Shown here in pieces: positions 33,114 to 33,273 of a DNA stretch of 33,273 nt. The position numbers were made by a program, and so were the translations under genes. Position 1 is the stretch's first letter. Every line of letters starts with the position of its first letter. The notes under the pieces are model-generated. The model was not told where the DNA came from, ran no database searches, and saw only the letters and a program-made list of their open reading frames with translations. Origin of the DNA: Pseudomonadota bacterium. Its GTDB lineage: Bacteria > Pseudomonadota > Gammaproteobacteria > Steroidobacterales > Woeseiaceae. The stretch is taken from assembly GCA_022563505.1 (NCBI GenBank), contig JADFNG010000018.1:1-33273 (forward strand). Direction: 5' to 3'.

Positions 33114-33273
33114 CCTTAAGGAACCTCTGATTTACTCTGGACGAAGTAGCTTGGGAGTCAAAATATTCAGCTTCAAGGCGCGGCTCGCCCGTAATGGCTA
33201 GCCATTGCGAAGATTCGCAACGCCGAAGCTGGATATTTTGGGCCCAAGATACGAGTTCATGAACAGATCAGAG
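33114..33273. repeat. MITE-like repeat, copy 2 (long form, cut by window edge)
   Basis: It starts CCTTAAGGAACCTCTGATTTA and ends at the window edge in GAACAGATCAGAG, matching the ends of the shorter copy at 27206-27270. Inside are nested inverted repeats: CAAAATATTCAGCTTC (from about 33160) against GAAGCTGGATATTTTG (to 33240), and short palindromes AATGGCTAGCCATT and TTGCGAAGATTCGCAA. There is no room for a transposase. It follows the GGDEF gene stop by about 30 bases. Confidence 0.8.

Overview
This 33.3 kb window, moderately GC-rich, looks like chromosomal DNA of a gammaproteobacterium. The evidence is the gene families, the GTAGGAGCGGC-type REP repeats, and a urate oxidase of the membrane/cytochrome c type. 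A marine or soil lineage near the Xanthomonadales, Steroidobacterales or Woeseiaceae is my guess, not something the sequence proves. I saw no rRNA, tRNA, CRISPR array or complete transposase gene.

Layout. (1) 1-2643: the C-terminal end of a SAM hydroxide adenosyltransferase-like gene, a long perfect inverted repeat, an alpha/beta-hydrolase lipoprotein, a cupin and an SDR oxidoreductase. (2) 2647-6810: a repeat cluster, then a deoxynucleoside catabolism operon of deoD, deoC, a full aldehyde dehydrogenase and a half-length ALDH-like partner. The last two together resemble a split ALDH16. (3) 7168-12751: a DUF4956 membrane protein, a YjiK-like lipoprotein, an alpha/beta-hydrolase-like protein without a normal nucleophile, a secreted CotH-like protein on the minus strand, and an exported metallophosphoesterase fused to a kinase-like domain that seems to lack its catalytic residues. 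(4) 12802-15542, minus strand: a GMC dehydrogenase with its small Tat-exported subunit and a RidA-family lipoprotein. (5) 15733-26458: an unbroken ten-gene purine operon, hiuH-xdhA-xdhB-xdhC-puuD-puuE-uraD-alc-allA-guaD. (6) 26494-27845: two divergent paralogous purine phosphoribosyltransferases with a MITE-like repeat between them. (7) 27872-33083: a frameshifted AlbA_2 protein, a YkvA protein, an APH-family kinase and a 7TM-PAS-GGDEF diguanylate cyclase. A second, longer copy of the MITE-like repeat runs off the right edge.

How the genes work together. The purine operon carries every step from guanine to glyoxylate: GuaD makes xanthine, XdhABC urate, PuuD 5-hydroxyisourate, HiuH OHCU, UraD S-allantoin, PuuE allantoate, Alc ureidoglycolate plus urea, and AllA glyoxylate plus urea. 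PuuD should pass electrons to a respiratory cytochrome, so no H2O2 need form. The phosphoribosyltransferases offer the opposite route, salvage of the bases. The upstream deo operon releases purine bases from deoxynucleosides and sends deoxyribose phosphate to acetaldehyde, which the dehydrogenase can oxidise. Much of the window is thus devoted to using nucleosides and purines as carbon and nitrogen sources. No purine transporter, urease or dedicated regulator is visible.

Short palindromic repeats of at least four kinds lie between genes. Several supply functional parts: the stop codons of three genes fall inside REP-like sequences, and the Shine-Dalgarno of one phosphoribosyltransferase lies in the end of a MITE-like repeat.
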